DNA of 64,000 bases. Origin: Salinisphaera orenii subsp. orenii MK-B5 (GTDB taxonomy: Bacteria; Pseudomonadota; Gammaproteobacteria; Nevskiales; Salinisphaeraceae). The notes under the pieces are model-generated. The model was not told the DNA's origin and ran no database searches. It worked only from the letters and a program-made list of their open reading frames with translations. The translations under genes were made by a program, and so were the position numbers. Positions within the stretch are counted from its first letter, which is position 1. Each line of letters begins with the position of its first letter. Where the stretch lies: assembly GCF_003788635.1 (NCBI RefSeq), contig NZ_AYKH01000010.1, positions 1-64,000 of the forward strand, in the 5' to 3' direction. Of the stretch, positions 37,269 to 46,225 are shown piece by piece.

Positions 37269-37948
37269 AGCGTCGCCCGCCCGTGGTCGCAGCGATCGCG
37301 GAGCGCGCAGTGGGCGCAGTCGGGGCGACGCTTGTGGCAGCGCCCTCGGGCGTGCGCCACGATCAGCGCGTGCAGCTCGTCGTAGAACGCGGCCGTCGCC
37401 GGGCCGACGGACTCGACCGCCTGCCGCAGCTGCTCGTAACGGCGCGGGCCAAACCACCAGCCGTAGCGCTCGAACAGACGAAACGCATAGGCATCGGCCA
37501 CGAACTGCGGCCGACCGAAGGCATAGAGCAGGATCGCGTCAGCGGTCTCGGGACCCACGCCGCGCACCGTGAGCAGATCGCGCCGCAGCGCCGGCGTCCG
37601 CCAGGCATCGAGGACCTCGAGGCCACCGTGGGCGAGCAGCCACCGGCACAGCGCGCGCAGCCGTTCGGCCTTGACGTGATGCGGCCCGGCGCGTCGGATC
37701 AGGGTGGGCAGATCCGCATGCGCCAGCAGCGCATCCGGCGTGAGCGGCCCGGCCGCGCGCAGGCTCGCGATCGCGCGCTCGACGTTGGTCCAGGCCGTGT
37801 GCTGGGTCAGCACGGCGCCGACGAGCACCTCGAACCGCGGCTGTTCGGCGTCCTGGGTCGGCCACCAATGCTGGGGCCCGTAAGCACGCAGCAGGGTATC
37901 GTGAAAATATCGCAGCCCGCGCGCAGTGGGCGCGCCCCGACCGTCCAC
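37259..37948 (-). CDS. Endonuclease III-fold DNA glycosylase (MagIII-like)
   Basis: The 229-residue protein has an HhH-GPD fold (VLVGAVLTQHTAWTNVERAI) and a C-terminal 4Fe-4S site C-x6-C-x2-C-x5-C (RCHKRRPDCAHCALRDRC). In the hairpin, VRGVGPETADAIL has Glu where endonuclease III has its catalytic lysine, while the aspartate is kept (FVADAYAFRL). That pattern fits monofunctional glycosylases such as H. pylori MagIII, which remove alkylated bases. The start is GTG at 37948, one base after rluB ends. Confidence 0.82.
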   Translation of the reverse strand: MDGRGAPTARGLRYFHDTLLRAYGPQHWWPTQDAEQPRFEVLVGAVLTQHTAWTNVERAIASLRAAGPLTPDALLAHADLPTLIRRAGPHHVKAERLRALCRWLLAHGGLEVLDAWRTPALRRDLLTVRGVGPETADAILLYAFGRPQFVADAYAFRLFERYGWWFGPRRYEQLRQAVESVGPATAAFYDELHALIVAHARGRCHKRRPDCAHCALRDRCDHGRATLQR

Positions 37949-37949
37949 G

Positions 37950-38693
37950 TCAGCGCTTGAGATCGACCGTCGCGGCCAGTTCGCGGATCTGCTTGCGATC
38001 GAGCTCCCGATAGCCGCCGGCCTTGACGCCGCCGGGCAGCGCCACCGGACCGAAGCCGGTGCGCATCAGCCGGGATACGGTCACGCCCTGCGAGGCCCAG
38101 AGTCGGCGGACCACGCGATTGCGGCCCTGACGGACCGTCACCTCGAACCAGCGGTTGGCACGCTGGGCATCGTCGCTCACGCGGATCGAATCGAAGCGGG
38201 CCACGCCGTCGTCGAGCATCACGCCGTCCATCAGCCGTTCCAGCATGGCGTCGTCCACCGCGCCACGAACCCGCACCGCGTAGGTCCGCACGATCTCGTA
38301 GCTGGGATGCTCCAGCCGGCGCTTGAGCTCGCCGTCGGTGGTCATCAGCAGCAGACCGGAGGTGTTGACGTCCAGACGGCCGACCGCCAGCCAGCGGCCG
38401 GCCTTCATGCGCGGCAGGCCCTTGAACACCGTGGGCCGGCCGTCCGGATCGCGGCGGCTCACGACCTGGTCGACGTGCTTCTTGTAGGCCAGCACGCGAC
38501 ACGGCGCCTTGAGGCGCTCGCCGAGATTCAGCCGCTTGCCGTCCATGCGGATCTCGTCGCGCGGGTCGGCCTTGTCGCCGAGCGTGGCCACCCGGTTGTT
38601 CACGCGGATCCGCCCGGCCTCGATGACCTGCTCGAGCTGTCGCCGCGAACCGTAACCGGCGCGGGCGAGCAGTTTCTGGAGACGTTCAGACAT
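37950..38693 (-). CDS. rluB: 23S rRNA pseudouridine synthase RluB
   Basis: RluB modifies U2605 of 23S rRNA. The 247-residue product has an S4 domain (RLQKLLARAGYGSRRQLEQVI) and the RsuA-family catalytic motif VGRLDVNTSGLLLMTTDGEL with its aspartate. It follows fpr and scpB on the minus strand, matching the scpA-scpB-rluB order of gammaproteobacteria except for the intervening fpr. The assignment to RluB rather than RluE or RluF rests on this position and the S4 domain. Confidence 0.93.
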   Translation of the reverse strand: MSERLQKLLARAGYGSRRQLEQVIEAGRIRVNNRVATLGDKADPRDEIRMDGKRLNLGERLKAPCRVLAYKKHVDQVVSRRDPDGRPTVFKGLPRMKAGRWLAVGRLDVNTSGLLLMTTDGELKRRLEHPSYEIVRTYAVRVRGAVDDAMLERLMDGVMLDDGVARFDSIRVSDDAQRANRWFEVTVRQGRNRVVRRLWASQGVTVSRLMRTGFGPVALPGGVKAGGYRELDRKQIRELAATVDLKR

Positions 38694-38724
38694 GGTCGCT
38701 TCCGGACGGTGGGCGGGGACGGCG

Positions 38725-39507
38725 CTACTTGGCCACGAAGGCGCGCTCGATGACGTAGTCGCCGGGCGCGCCGATATGCGGCGAGACCTCGAAGCCGCGC
38801 GCGTCCAGCAACGCCGCGGTGTCGTCGAGCATGGCCGGGCTGCCGCAGATCATGGCCCGGTCGTGTTCCGGGTCCATCGGCGGCAGATCGAGGTCCGAGA
38901 ACAGCCGACCGCTGTCGATGGCGTCGGTCAGGCGGCCCTCGTTGCGGAACGGCTCCCGGCTCACGATCGGGTAATAGAACAGCCGATCGGCGATCAATTC
39001 GCCGAGCAGATCGTCGTTGGGCAGGTTCTCGGTGAGCAGCGCGTCGTAGGCCAGATCGTCGACGTAGCGCACACCGTGGACCACGATCACGCGCTCGAAG
39101 CGCTCGTAGGTCTCCGGATCGCGCGCGATCGACAGGAACGGCGCCAGACCGGTGCCGGTGGACAGCAGATACAGATTGCGGCCCGGATGCACGTCGCTGA
39201 TCAGCAGCGTGCCCGTCGGCTTGGTGCTGACCAGCACCTCGTCGCCCTCCTTCAGATGCTGCAGCCGCGAAGTGAGCGGGCCGTCCGGCACCTTGATGGA
39301 GAAGAATTCGAGATATTCCTCGTAGTTCGCCGAGACGATGCTGTACGCCCGCATCAGCGGCTTGCCGCCATTATCGCCGGGCAGGCCGATCATCACGAAC
39401 TGGCCGTTGTCGAAACGCAGGGCGCGGTCGCGCGTGGTGGTGAACGAAAAGAGCGAATCGTTCCAGTGGTGCACGCTGAGCACGCGCTCGGTATTCAAAG
39501 CTGCCAT
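38725..39507 (-). CDS. fpr: Ferredoxin-NADP+ reductase
   Basis: The 260-residue flavoprotein has the FAD-binding motif RAYSIVSA, the NADP-binding YLLSTGTGLAPFLSIARD and MICGSPAML, and the C-terminal IERAFVAK typical of the bacterial Fpr subclass. It moves electrons between NADPH and ferredoxin or flavodoxin, often in oxidative stress. It lies between scpB and rluB, an uncommon insertion in an otherwise standard gene order. Confidence 0.95.
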   Translation of the reverse strand: MAALNTERVLSVHHWNDSLFSFTTTRDRALRFDNGQFVMIGLPGDNGGKPLMRAYSIVSANYEEYLEFFSIKVPDGPLTSRLQHLKEGDEVLVSTKPTGTLLISDVHPGRNLYLLSTGTGLAPFLSIARDPETYERFERVIVVHGVRYVDDLAYDALLTENLPNDDLLGELIADRLFYYPIVSREPFRNEGRLTDAIDSGRLFSDLDLPPMDPEHDRAMICGSPAMLDDTAALLDARGFEVSPHIGAPGDYVIERAFVAK

Positions 39508-39632
39508 GGTCTCCGTCGAAATTCGGCGCGGGCCGGCGCCTGCGAGGGCGCGCCCGCGGATGAATCAGGATGACGCAAGGCTACATGGGTTCGCGGGCAA
39601 TGCAATCCAAGGCCCGCCGCCCGGCGCCCGTC

Positions 39633-40484
39633 TCAGCGCGACGGCGAGACGCTGTCGGACGGCCCCGCGTCGCCGTCGGCGGCCCGGTCCGGCCCGGTCG
39701 CAGTGGGCGTGTCCGGCGTGTCCGGCGTGTCCGGCGTGTCCGGCGTGTCCGGCGCGTCGGGCGACGGCTGCACCGCGGCGTCGTCGGCATCCGGGCTCGC
39801 GGCGGGATCCTCGGCGTCAGGGGTTGAAGCCTCCTCGTCCGTCGGCGCCGCCGCGTCGCCGCCCTGCAGCCGGGCCACGGCCGCATCCAGCGCATCGAGA
39901 TCCTGCAGCTCCGGCAGGCTCGGCAGATCCGACAGTCGCCGGACGCCGAAGTCGTCGAGAAACGCCGGTGTGGTGCCGAACAGCGCCGGGCGGCCCGGCA
40001 CCTCGCGATGGCCGACGACCTTGATCCAGTCGAACTCCTGAAGCGTCTTGATGATGTTGGACGACACCGACACGCCGCGCACGGCCTCGATGTCCGAGCG
40101 TGCGATCGGCTGGCGGTAACAGATCAGCGCCAGCGTCTCCAGCATCGCCCGCGAAAGCCGGGGTGGCCGCCCCTCCCAGAGTCGGGAGACCAGTCCGGCG
40201 TAATCGGGCCCGACCTGGAACCGCCAGCCGCCGGCCACCTCCACGAGATTCACCGCCGCGTCGGCATAGCGGGCGGCGAGCGCGTCCAGGGCCAGGCGCA
40301 CGTCCTTGCGCTCGACCGCCTGCGTCGTCTCCAGAAGCTGCACCAGGCGATCGGCCGACAGCGGCCCGTCCGCGGCCATGAGCAGCGCCTCGACGCAGCG
40401 CAGCAGCGCCTCGGCCACCAACGGCTCGTCGGCTTCACCTCCAGCGGCCACCCGGTCGTCCGGCTCGTGTTCCTGTTCGCTCAC
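39633..40484 (-). CDS. scpB: Segregation and condensation protein ScpB
   Basis: ScpB is the winged-helix kleisin partner that works with ScpA and Smc in chromosome condensation. The 283-residue product starts with GTG at 40484. The conserved core runs from LLRCVEALLMAADGPLSADR to RALFGTTPAFLDDFGV. Beyond about residue 200 the tail is acidic and low-complexity, ending with five Asp-Thr-Pro repeats, longer than in most ScpB. scpA lies 11 bp upstream. Confidence 0.94.
   Translation of the reverse strand: MSEQEHEPDDRVAAGGEADEPLVAEALLRCVEALLMAADGPLSADRLVQLLETTQAVERKDVRLALDALAARYADAAVNLVEVAGGWRFQVGPDYAGLVSRLWEGRPPRLSRAMLETLALICYRQPIARSDIEAVRGVSVSSNIIKTLQEFDWIKVVGHREVPGRPALFGTTPAFLDDFGVRRLSDLPSLPELQDLDALDAAVARLQGGDAAAPTDEEASTPDAEDPAASPDADDAAVQPSPDAPDTPDTPDTPDTPDTPTATGPDRAADGDAGPSDSVSPSR
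39709..39753. repeat. Five perfect 9-bp tandem repeats in the scpB tail
   Basis: GTGTCCGGC is repeated five times without error and encodes (Asp-Thr-Pro) units near the ScpB C-terminus. A sixth degraded copy follows. Copy-number changes would keep the reading frame. Confidence 0.92.
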
Positions 40485-40495
40485 CCCGGCCTCCG

Positions 40496-41326
40496 TCAGT
40501 TGTCGCCGGACCCGGCCGCCAGCCGCAGCGCGACCGGCGCGCGCGGATCGGTCTGTTCGATCACGATCAGCGCCTCGCGCGCCAGTTCCAGAATCGCGAG
40601 AAACGAGACCACCACGCCCAGCCGCCCCTCACCGGTATCCACGAGCGCCACGAAGGCCGTCGCTGCGCCGCCGCCCAGCCGCTCCAGGATGCGGCTCATG
40701 TGTTCGCGCACGGACAGCGGCTCCCGCTCGATGCGATGTTCGGAGAACAGCTCGGCGCGGGAGAACACGTCGCGCAGCGCGGCCAGCAGCGCGCGCAGAT
40801 CGGCCTCGGGCTCGGGGCGGACGATATCCAGCCGGGCCGGCGGATGCTGGACGGGCACGAGATCGCGCCCGGCCCGCGGCCAGGCATCGAGGTGCTCGGC
40901 CGCCGCCTTGAAGCGTTCGTATTCCTGCAGCCGGCGCACGAGTTCGGCGCGCGGGTCCTCGCCCTCCTCGGCCTCGTCCGCCGCCGGGCTGGGCAGGAGC
41001 ATGCGCGACTTGATCTCGGCCAGCATCGCGGCCATGAGCAGATATTCGCCGGCCAGTTCGATGGCCATGTCCTCCATGAGTTCGATGTAGGCCATGTACT
41101 GCTGGGTGATCGTGAACACCGGGATGTCGAGAATGTCGAGATTCTGGCGCCGGATGAGATAGAGCAGCAGGTCGAGCGGCCCCTCGAAGGCCTCGAGGAA
41201 CACGCGCATGGCGTCCGGCGGGATGTAGAGGTCGTCCGGGAGCGCTTCGAGCGGTTCGCCCGCCACGCGTATCGACTGCGCCTGCGGCTCACCGCCCTCG
41301 GCCGGCTCGGCCGCCGCGGCGCTCAT
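40496..41326 (-). CDS. scpA: Segregation and condensation protein ScpA
   Basis: ScpA is the kleisin that bridges Smc heads. The 276-residue protein has the N-terminal FEGPLDLLLYLIRRQNLDILDI motif and the helical YLLMAAMLAEIKSRMLLP segment, ending with a winged-helix part (FLAILELAREALIVIEQ). It is followed by scpB and preceded by trpS. smc itself lies 10 kb away in this window. Confidence 0.95.
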   Translation of the reverse strand: MSAAAAEPAEGGEPQAQSIRVAGEPLEALPDDLYIPPDAMRVFLEAFEGPLDLLLYLIRRQNLDILDIPVFTITQQYMAYIELMEDMAIELAGEYLLMAAMLAEIKSRMLLPSPAADEAEEGEDPRAELVRRLQEYERFKAAAEHLDAWPRAGRDLVPVQHPPARLDIVRPEPEADLRALLAALRDVFSRAELFSEHRIEREPLSVREHMSRILERLGGGAATAFVALVDTGEGRLGVVVSFLAILELAREALIVIEQTDPRAPVALRLAAGSGDN

Positions 41327-41366
41327 GCACGCGCCCCCGGACGGCCGCGGCGGGCGGCTGCAGCCT

Positions 41367-42380
41367 TCATGCCGAGGGCAGGAAGCCAGTCAGTGCGAAC
41401 GCGCGCTCAAGCGTCGGTTCGGCGCGCTGGCGCGCCGCCGCGGCCCCGCGCGCGAGGATCGCGTCGAGGCCTTCGGGATCGGCACGAAAATCCGCGTAGC
41501 GGGCCTGCAGCGGCTCCAGAAAGGCCACCACGGCATCGGCCAGATCACCCTTGAGAGCGCCGTAGCCCTGGCCGGCGTAGCGCGACTCCAGGGTCGCGAT
41601 GGACTCGTCGGTGACCGCCGAATAGATCGACAACAGATTGGCCACGCCGGGCTTGTTCTCCTCGTCGAAGCGGATCTCGGCGTCGGAATCGGTCACCGCC
41701 CGCTTGATCTTCTTGGCCACCTTCTTCGGCTCGTCGAGCAGTTTGATGACGTTGGCCTCGACGTCGTCCGACTTGGACATCTTCGCGGTCGGATCGCCCA
41801 GGCTCATGATGCGCGCGCCGACCTCCGGAATGAACGGTTCGGGCACGGTGAACAGGTCTTCGCCAACGCGCGCGTTGAAACGCTCGGCCAGATTGCGGGC
41901 CAGCTCCAGATGCTGTTTCTGGTCGTGGCCGACGGGCACCGCGTCGGCCTGGTAGAGCAGGATGTCGGCGGCCATGAGCACCGGATAGTCGAACAGGCCG
42001 GCATTGATGTTGTCTTCGTTCTTCGCCGACTTGTCCTTGAACTGGGTCATCCGGTTCAGCTCGCCCATGGAGGTGTGGCAGTTGAGCAGCCACGCCAGCT
42101 GGGCGTGCGCGGGCACGTGCGACTGCACGAACAGGGTCGCCCGCTCCGGGTCGATGCCGGCGGCGAGATACAGGCACAGGAACTCGTGGCAGCGCTCGCG
42201 CAGCGCGGCCGGGTCCTGGCGAACGGTGATCGCGTGCATGTCCACCAGCGCGAACAGGCAGTCGTGGCTGGCCTGCATGGACACCCAGTGCTTGAGCGCG
42301 CCGATGTAATTGCCGAGCGTCAGCGCGCCCGACGGCTGGATGCCGGACAGGACGACGGGTTTCGCGATCTCCGAACTCAC
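41367..42380 (-). CDS. trpS: Tryptophanyl-tRNA synthetase
   Basis: TrpS charges tRNA-Trp. The 337-residue class I synthetase has the HIGH-like site [10 protein letters not shown], the KMSKS motif AKMSKSD, and [19 protein letters not shown]. The start is GTG at 42380. The length matches the bacterial family. It lies between yciO and scpA, as in pseudomonads. Confidence 0.97.
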   Translation of the reverse strand: MSSEIAKPVVLSGIQPSGALTLGNYIGALKHWVSMQASHDCLFALVDMHAITVRQDPAALRERCHEFLCLYLAAGIDPERATLFVQSHVPAHAQLAWLLNCHTSMGELNRMTQFKDKSAKNEDNINAGLFDYPVLMAADILLYQADAVPVGHDQKQHLELARNLAERFNARVGEDLFTVPEPFIPEVGARIMSLGDPTAKMSKSDDVEANVIKLLDEPKKVAKKIKRAVTDSDAEIRFDEENKPGVANLLSIYSAVTDESIATLESRYAGQGYGALKGDLADAVVAFLEPLQARYADFRADPEGLDAILARGAAAARQRAEPTLERAFALTGFLPSA

Positions 42381-42456
42381 GCGGTGCAGCCCCTGGTCAA
42401 CGGATGTTCAAGCGCGACAGTATACGCAAGCGCCTGCCGGGCGTGGCCACAGGCCG

Positions 42457-43095
42457 CTACGCCTCGGCGGGGTCCAGTCCCAGCGCTTCGGCGCTGCCCT
42501 TGCCGGCTCGCAGGATCTTCGGCACCGCATCGGTGAGATCGACCACCGTGGTCGGCTCGACGCCGGTCGCACCCGCGTCGACGATGTAGTCCAGCTGGCG
42601 ATCGAAGGCGTCGCGCACGTCCAGCGCCTCGGACAGCGGCATATCCTCGCCCGGGGCCTGGGCGGTCACCGACATCATCGGCGCGTCGAGCGCCTCGGCG
42701 ATCGCGCGCGCCACCGGATGCCCGGGCACGCGGATGCCGATGGTCTTGCGCTTGGGATGCGCGAGCCAGGCCGGCACCTCCTTGGTCGCCGGCAGCACGA
42801 AGGTGTAGGCGCCGGGGGTCGCGGCCTTGAGCAGCCTGAAGCTCGTGTTCTCGACTCGGGCGTAGGTCGAGATCTCCGACAGGTCGCGACAGACCAGGGT
42901 GAAGAAATGATCATGCCCGAGGCCGCGCATCGCGCAGATCCGCTCGATCGCGTCCTTGTCGCCCATGGCGCAGGCCAGGCCGTAGGAGGAGTCGGTCGGA
43001 TAGGCGATCACCTTGCCCGCGCGCAGCGCCTCGGCGATCTGGGTGATGCGCCGCGGCTGCGGCGTCTCGGCGTGTACGTGGATTATGTCTGCCAT
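42457..43095 (-). CDS. yciO: YciO family protein (Sua5/YrdC fold)
   Basis: The start is ATG at 43095 (MADIIHVHAETPQPRRI), giving 212 residues. The YrdC-type core reads VIAYPTDSSYGLACAMGDKDA, FTLVCRDLSEISTY, TPGAYTFVLPATKEVP and PTTVVDLTD, nearly the same layout as E. coli YciO. It is distinct from the tRNA-threonylcarbamoylation enzyme TsaC; the biochemical role of YciO is unsettled. It heads the yciO-trpS-scpA-scpB series. Confidence 0.93.
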   Translation of the reverse strand: MADIIHVHAETPQPRRITQIAEALRAGKVIAYPTDSSYGLACAMGDKDAIERICAMRGLGHDHFFTLVCRDLSEISTYARVENTSFRLLKAATPGAYTFVLPATKEVPAWLAHPKRKTIGIRVPGHPVARAIAEALDAPMMSVTAQAPGEDMPLSEALDVRDAFDRQLDYIVDAGATGVEPTTVVDLTDAVPKILRAGKGSAEALGLDPAEA

Positions 43096-43223
43096 GCTTC
43101 GATTATGAATCGCCTGGAGCGCGCAGGCAAAGCGCCGGCGGCGCTGTGGCCGCGGTCCGGCCGGATACGGCACACTGACGGGCACTGAACGAACGTCGAT
43201 TCACCAGCCAGGACGCAACGCCC

Positions 43224-43526
43224 ATGGACTATTTCGCAATCGTTTCCTTCGACGTGGCCGAGAGCGCGGAAGCCCGTGCCAAGGCGGTCGAGGAGCATCG
43301 CGCCCGCCTGACCGAGCTCGACGCGGAGGGCCGCCTGCTCACGGCCGGTCCGCTGCCGCGCACCGACGCCTACGGCCGCGTCACCGAAGGCTTTCAGGGC
43401 AGCATCATCATCGCCCAGTTCGAAAGCCTCGAGCAGGCGCGGGCCTGGGCCCAGGTCGACCCGTACAACGCCCAGGGCGTGTACATGGAAACCAATGTCT
43501 ATCCCTACAAGAAGGTGTTCGGATGA
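43224..43526 (+). CDS. yciI: YciI family protein
   Basis: This 100-residue ferredoxin-like-fold protein begins MDYFAIVSFDV and has the YciI features HRARLTELDAEGRLLTAGPL and YNAQGVYMETNVYPYKKVFG. YciI homologues are small enzymes of uncertain substrate. Its TGA overlaps the bolA ATG, so the two are co-translated, and yciO is divergent. Confidence 0.92.
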   Translation: MDYFAIVSFDVAESAEARAKAVEEHRARLTELDAEGRLLTAGPLPRTDAYGRVTEGFQGSIIIAQFESLEQARAWAQVDPYNAQGVYMETNVYPYKKVFG

Positions 43527-43789
43527 GTGACCGGGTCCTGCGCATCCGCGAAGCCCTGGCCGAAGGGCTCGACACCGACGACATCGCCATCCGCGACGAC
43601 AGTCACCTGCACCGCGGTCACGAAGGCGCCAAGACCGGCCTGGGCCATTTCCACGTGACCATCCGCTCGCCGCGCTTCACCGGCACGTCGCCGATCGAGC
43701 GCCATCGGCTGGTCTACGAAGCCCTGGGCAGCCTCATGCAGACCGACGTCCACGCGGTCCAGATCCGCGCGCTCGCACCCGAGGAATAG
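43523..43789 (+). CDS. BolA family protein
   Basis: The 88-residue protein has the BolA fold signature: an N-terminal helix (IREALAEG), IRDDSHLHRGHEGA, the FHVTIRSPRFTGTSPIERHRLVYEALG segment, and HAVQIRALAPEE. BolA proteins bind monothiol glutaredoxins and Fe-S clusters or act on DNA. Coupling to yciI by a four-base overlap is a common arrangement in proteobacteria. Confidence 0.92.
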   Translation: MSDRVLRIREALAEGLDTDDIAIRDDSHLHRGHEGAKTGLGHFHVTIRSPRFTGTSPIERHRLVYEALGSLMQTDVHAVQIRALAPEE

Positions 43790-43829
43790 CGCGGCCCGCG
43801 CGCGGCACTGGGCGCGCGCAACCGATACA

Positions 43830-43860
43830 GGCCGGCCCGGGCGTCGCGTCCGGGCCGGCC
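43830..43860 (+). other. Strong GC hairpin between bolA and the TonB receptor
   Basis: GGCCGGCCCGG (43830-43840) pairs perfectly with CCGGGCCGGCC (43850-43860) around a nine-base loop. No U-run follows, so an intrinsic terminator is uncertain. It may still impede read-through from bolA or protect the bolA mRNA 3' end. Confidence 0.6.
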
Positions 43861-43916
43861 GCAGAACGACAACGATACGGCGCCGCGACCGGCGCACCGC
43901 GAGGGGGACAATCGAG

Positions 43917-45977
43917 ATGAACCGAATCCACGTACTGCGCTGCGCGGCCGTCAGCGGACTGCTGGCGTCGAACCCCGCCTGGGCTCAGGCGGACACGGCG
44001 GCGGGTAGCGAGACGCTCGCGCCGATCGAGGTCGAGAGCGTGCGTCTGAACACCGAGGTGCTCGAGACCCCGGCCGCCGTCGACGTGATCGAGGGCGAGG
44101 ACGTGACCCGCGGCCGCCGCAAGACCCAGCTCGACGACGCCCTCAACCGCACGCCGGGCGTCTACGCCAACAACGGCTCCAATTTCGCCCAGAACCTGCG
44201 CGTGTCGATCCGCGGCTTCGGCGCGCGCTCGGCCTTCGGCGTGCGCGGCGTGCGGGTGCGCGTCGACGGCATCCCCGAAACCCTGCCCGACGGCCAGGCC
44301 CAGACCGACAGCATCGACCTCGGCGCCATCGAGCGCCTGGAGGTGGTACGCGGGCCGTTCTCCGCCCTCTACGGCAACGCCACCGGCGGCATCATCGATA
44401 TCACCACGACCGCACCCTCGGACGGGCCGCTCGACCGCGGTGAACTCGCCGCCGGCAGCAACGGCTATCGTCGCGCCAGCGTGTCCTCCGCCCGCCAGCT
44501 CGACGACTGGGGCTATGCCATCACCGCCTCACGCCTGGACCTGGACGGCTACCGGGAGCACAGCGAGGTCGAGAAGAACCAGCTCACCGGCAAGTTCGAA
44601 CGCGCGGTGGGCGACACCGGCACCCTGCGCCTGATCACGCGTGTGCTGGATGCCCCGGACACGCTCGACCCCGGCGGCGTGACGCGCGCCACGGCCCTGG
44701 CGGACCGCCGCGCCGCCCGCGACGCCAATCTGGACTTCGATGCCCGCCAGTCGGCTTCGCAGCAGACCGTCGGCGCGGTCTACGAGGATCAGCTCGGCGA
44801 CAGTCAGAGCTACCAGGCCAACCTGTTCTACACCAACCGCGACTTCATTCAGTTCCTGCCGTTTGAGGACGGCGGCGTGGTCACCTACGACCGGGACTTC
44901 TTCGGCGGCGGCCTGCAGACCACCCGCTTCGACACCCTGTTCGGGCACGAGAACCAGCTGGTCGCCGGCGTCGACGTGAACGTCCAGCAGGATGATCGCC
45001 AGCGCTATGACAACCTCGGCGGCGACCGCGGCGTGCTCGGCCTCGACGAGGACCAGCATGCGACCAGCGTGGGCGTGTTCGCACAGAACGTGTTCTCGAT
45101 CACCGACGACCTCGAGCTCACCACGGGCCTGCGCTACGACTGGCTCGACTTCGATATCGACGACGCATTCGTGACCGCGAACGATCCCGACGATTCCGGC
45201 AGCCGCACCTATCGGGAACTGTCCGCCAACGCCGGCCTGAGCTACGCCTGGGCCGAGCGCCAGCGCGTGTACGCCAACGTCGCCAACGCCTTCGAGTCGC
45301 CCACGTTCACCGAGTTCGCCGATCCGGCCGGCAACGGCGGCTTCAACAGCGAACTCGAACCGCAGAAGGCGACCCAGTACGAGATCGGCGCCAAGGGCGA
45401 GATCGCGGCGCGCGGGCGCTATCAGCTCAGCGCCTTCTGGATCGACGTCCGCGACGAACTCGTGGTATTCAACGACGACGGCCGGCGCGATTTCTACGAG
45501 AACTCCGGCGAGTCCCGCCGCCGCGGCCTCGAAGCCAAGCTGGCCTGGCAGTTCACCGACCGGCTGTCGGCCACCGGCAGCTACACCCTGGCCGAATACG
45601 AGTACCGCGAATTCGTCGACCAGAGCGGCAACGACTACGCCGGCAACCGGCTCCCCGGGCTGCCCGAGGAGACACTGTTCGGGGAACTGGCCTGGCGCGA
45701 CCCGGACATCGGCTACGCGAGCCTCAACGCCCGCTGGATCGGCTCGATCTACGCCGACAACGCCAACGACAGCCGCATCGGCAGCTATGCCGTGGTCGAC
45801 GGCCGTATCGGCAAGACGATCCCGGCCGGGCGCGAATCGCTGACCGTCTATCTCGGCATCGACAACCTGCTCGATAAGGAGTACTACGACAACATCCGCA
45901 TCAACGCCTTCGGCGGGCGCTATTTCGAGCCGGCACCCGACCGGACCTTCTACGCAGGGCTGGTGTACGAACTCTAG
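43917..45977 (+). CDS. TonB-dependent receptor of the PqqU/YncD type
   Basis: The 686-residue outer-membrane protein has a signal peptide (to about LLASNPAWA), a plug domain and a 22-strand barrel with a C-terminal aromatic end (FYAGLVYEL). The plug carries SIRGFGARSAFGVRGVRVRVDGIPETLPDGQ, very like E. coli YncD, now known as the pyrroloquinoline quinone importer PqqU. Substrate is inferred from this similarity; iron chelates remain possible. GGGGG at 43902-43906 precedes the ATG. No Fur-box-like or riboswitch-like sequence was seen upstream. Confidence 0.9.
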   Translation: MNRIHVLRCAAVSGLLASNPAWAQADTAAGSETLAPIEVESVRLNTEVLETPAAVDVIEGEDVTRGRRKTQLDDALNRTPGVYANNGSNFAQNLRVSIRGFGARSAFGVRGVRVRVDGIPETLPDGQAQTDSIDLGAIERLEVVRGPFSALYGNATGGIIDITTTAPSDGPLDRGELAAGSNGYRRASVSSARQLDDWGYAITASRLDLDGYREHSEVEKNQLTGKFERAVGDTGTLRLITRVLDAPDTLDPGGVTRATALADRRAARDANLDFDARQSASQQTVGAVYEDQLGDSQSYQANLFYTNRDFIQFLPFEDGGVVTYDRDFFGGGLQTTRFDTLFGHENQLVAGVDVNVQQDDRQRYDNLGGDRGVLGLDEDQHATSVGVFAQNVFSITDDLELTTGLRYDWLDFDIDDAFVTANDPDDSGSRTYRELSANAGLSYAWAERQRVYANVANAFESPTFTEFADPAGNGGFNSELEPQKATQYEIGAKGEIAARGRYQLSAFWIDVRDELVVFNDDGRRDFYENSGESRRRGLEAKLAWQFTDRLSATGSYTLAEYEYREFVDQSGNDYAGNRLPGLPEETLFGELAWRDPDIGYASLNARWIGSIYADNANDSRIGSYAVVDGRIGKTIPAGRESLTVYLGIDNLLDKEYYDNIRINAFGGRYFEPAPDRTFYAGLVYEL

Positions 45978-46225
45978 GAATAGGTCGCCCCATCCGCGCC
46001 GTCACGCCCGGCGCCGTGCCCAGAGTCGGCGGTGTCGCGAGACGCTATCGACCACGGCCCGGCGTGCCGGCGGCTACGCCGGGCGCTCGCGCAGGTCATG
46101 ACACGGCCTCGGGAGAAACACGGCGGGTACACGGCCGTCCCGCCGGCGGGCAAGGTCGGGCATGCGGGCAGCAGCGATCGTCATCCCGCGGTGCGGCAGC
46201 GACGGGCGGACATGCGCCGGCGCCC

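Noticed and set aside
39703-39765. CRISPR-like short repeat cluster
   Set aside because: Nine-base units without spacers, in frame within scpB. It is a coding tandem repeat.
43830-43860. Intrinsic terminator after bolA
   Set aside because: The stem is strong but no T-run follows, so I list it only as a hairpin.
43790-43916. Riboswitch upstream of the TonB receptor
   Set aside because: No cobalamin, TPP or other conserved box was recognisable; only the GC hairpin is present.
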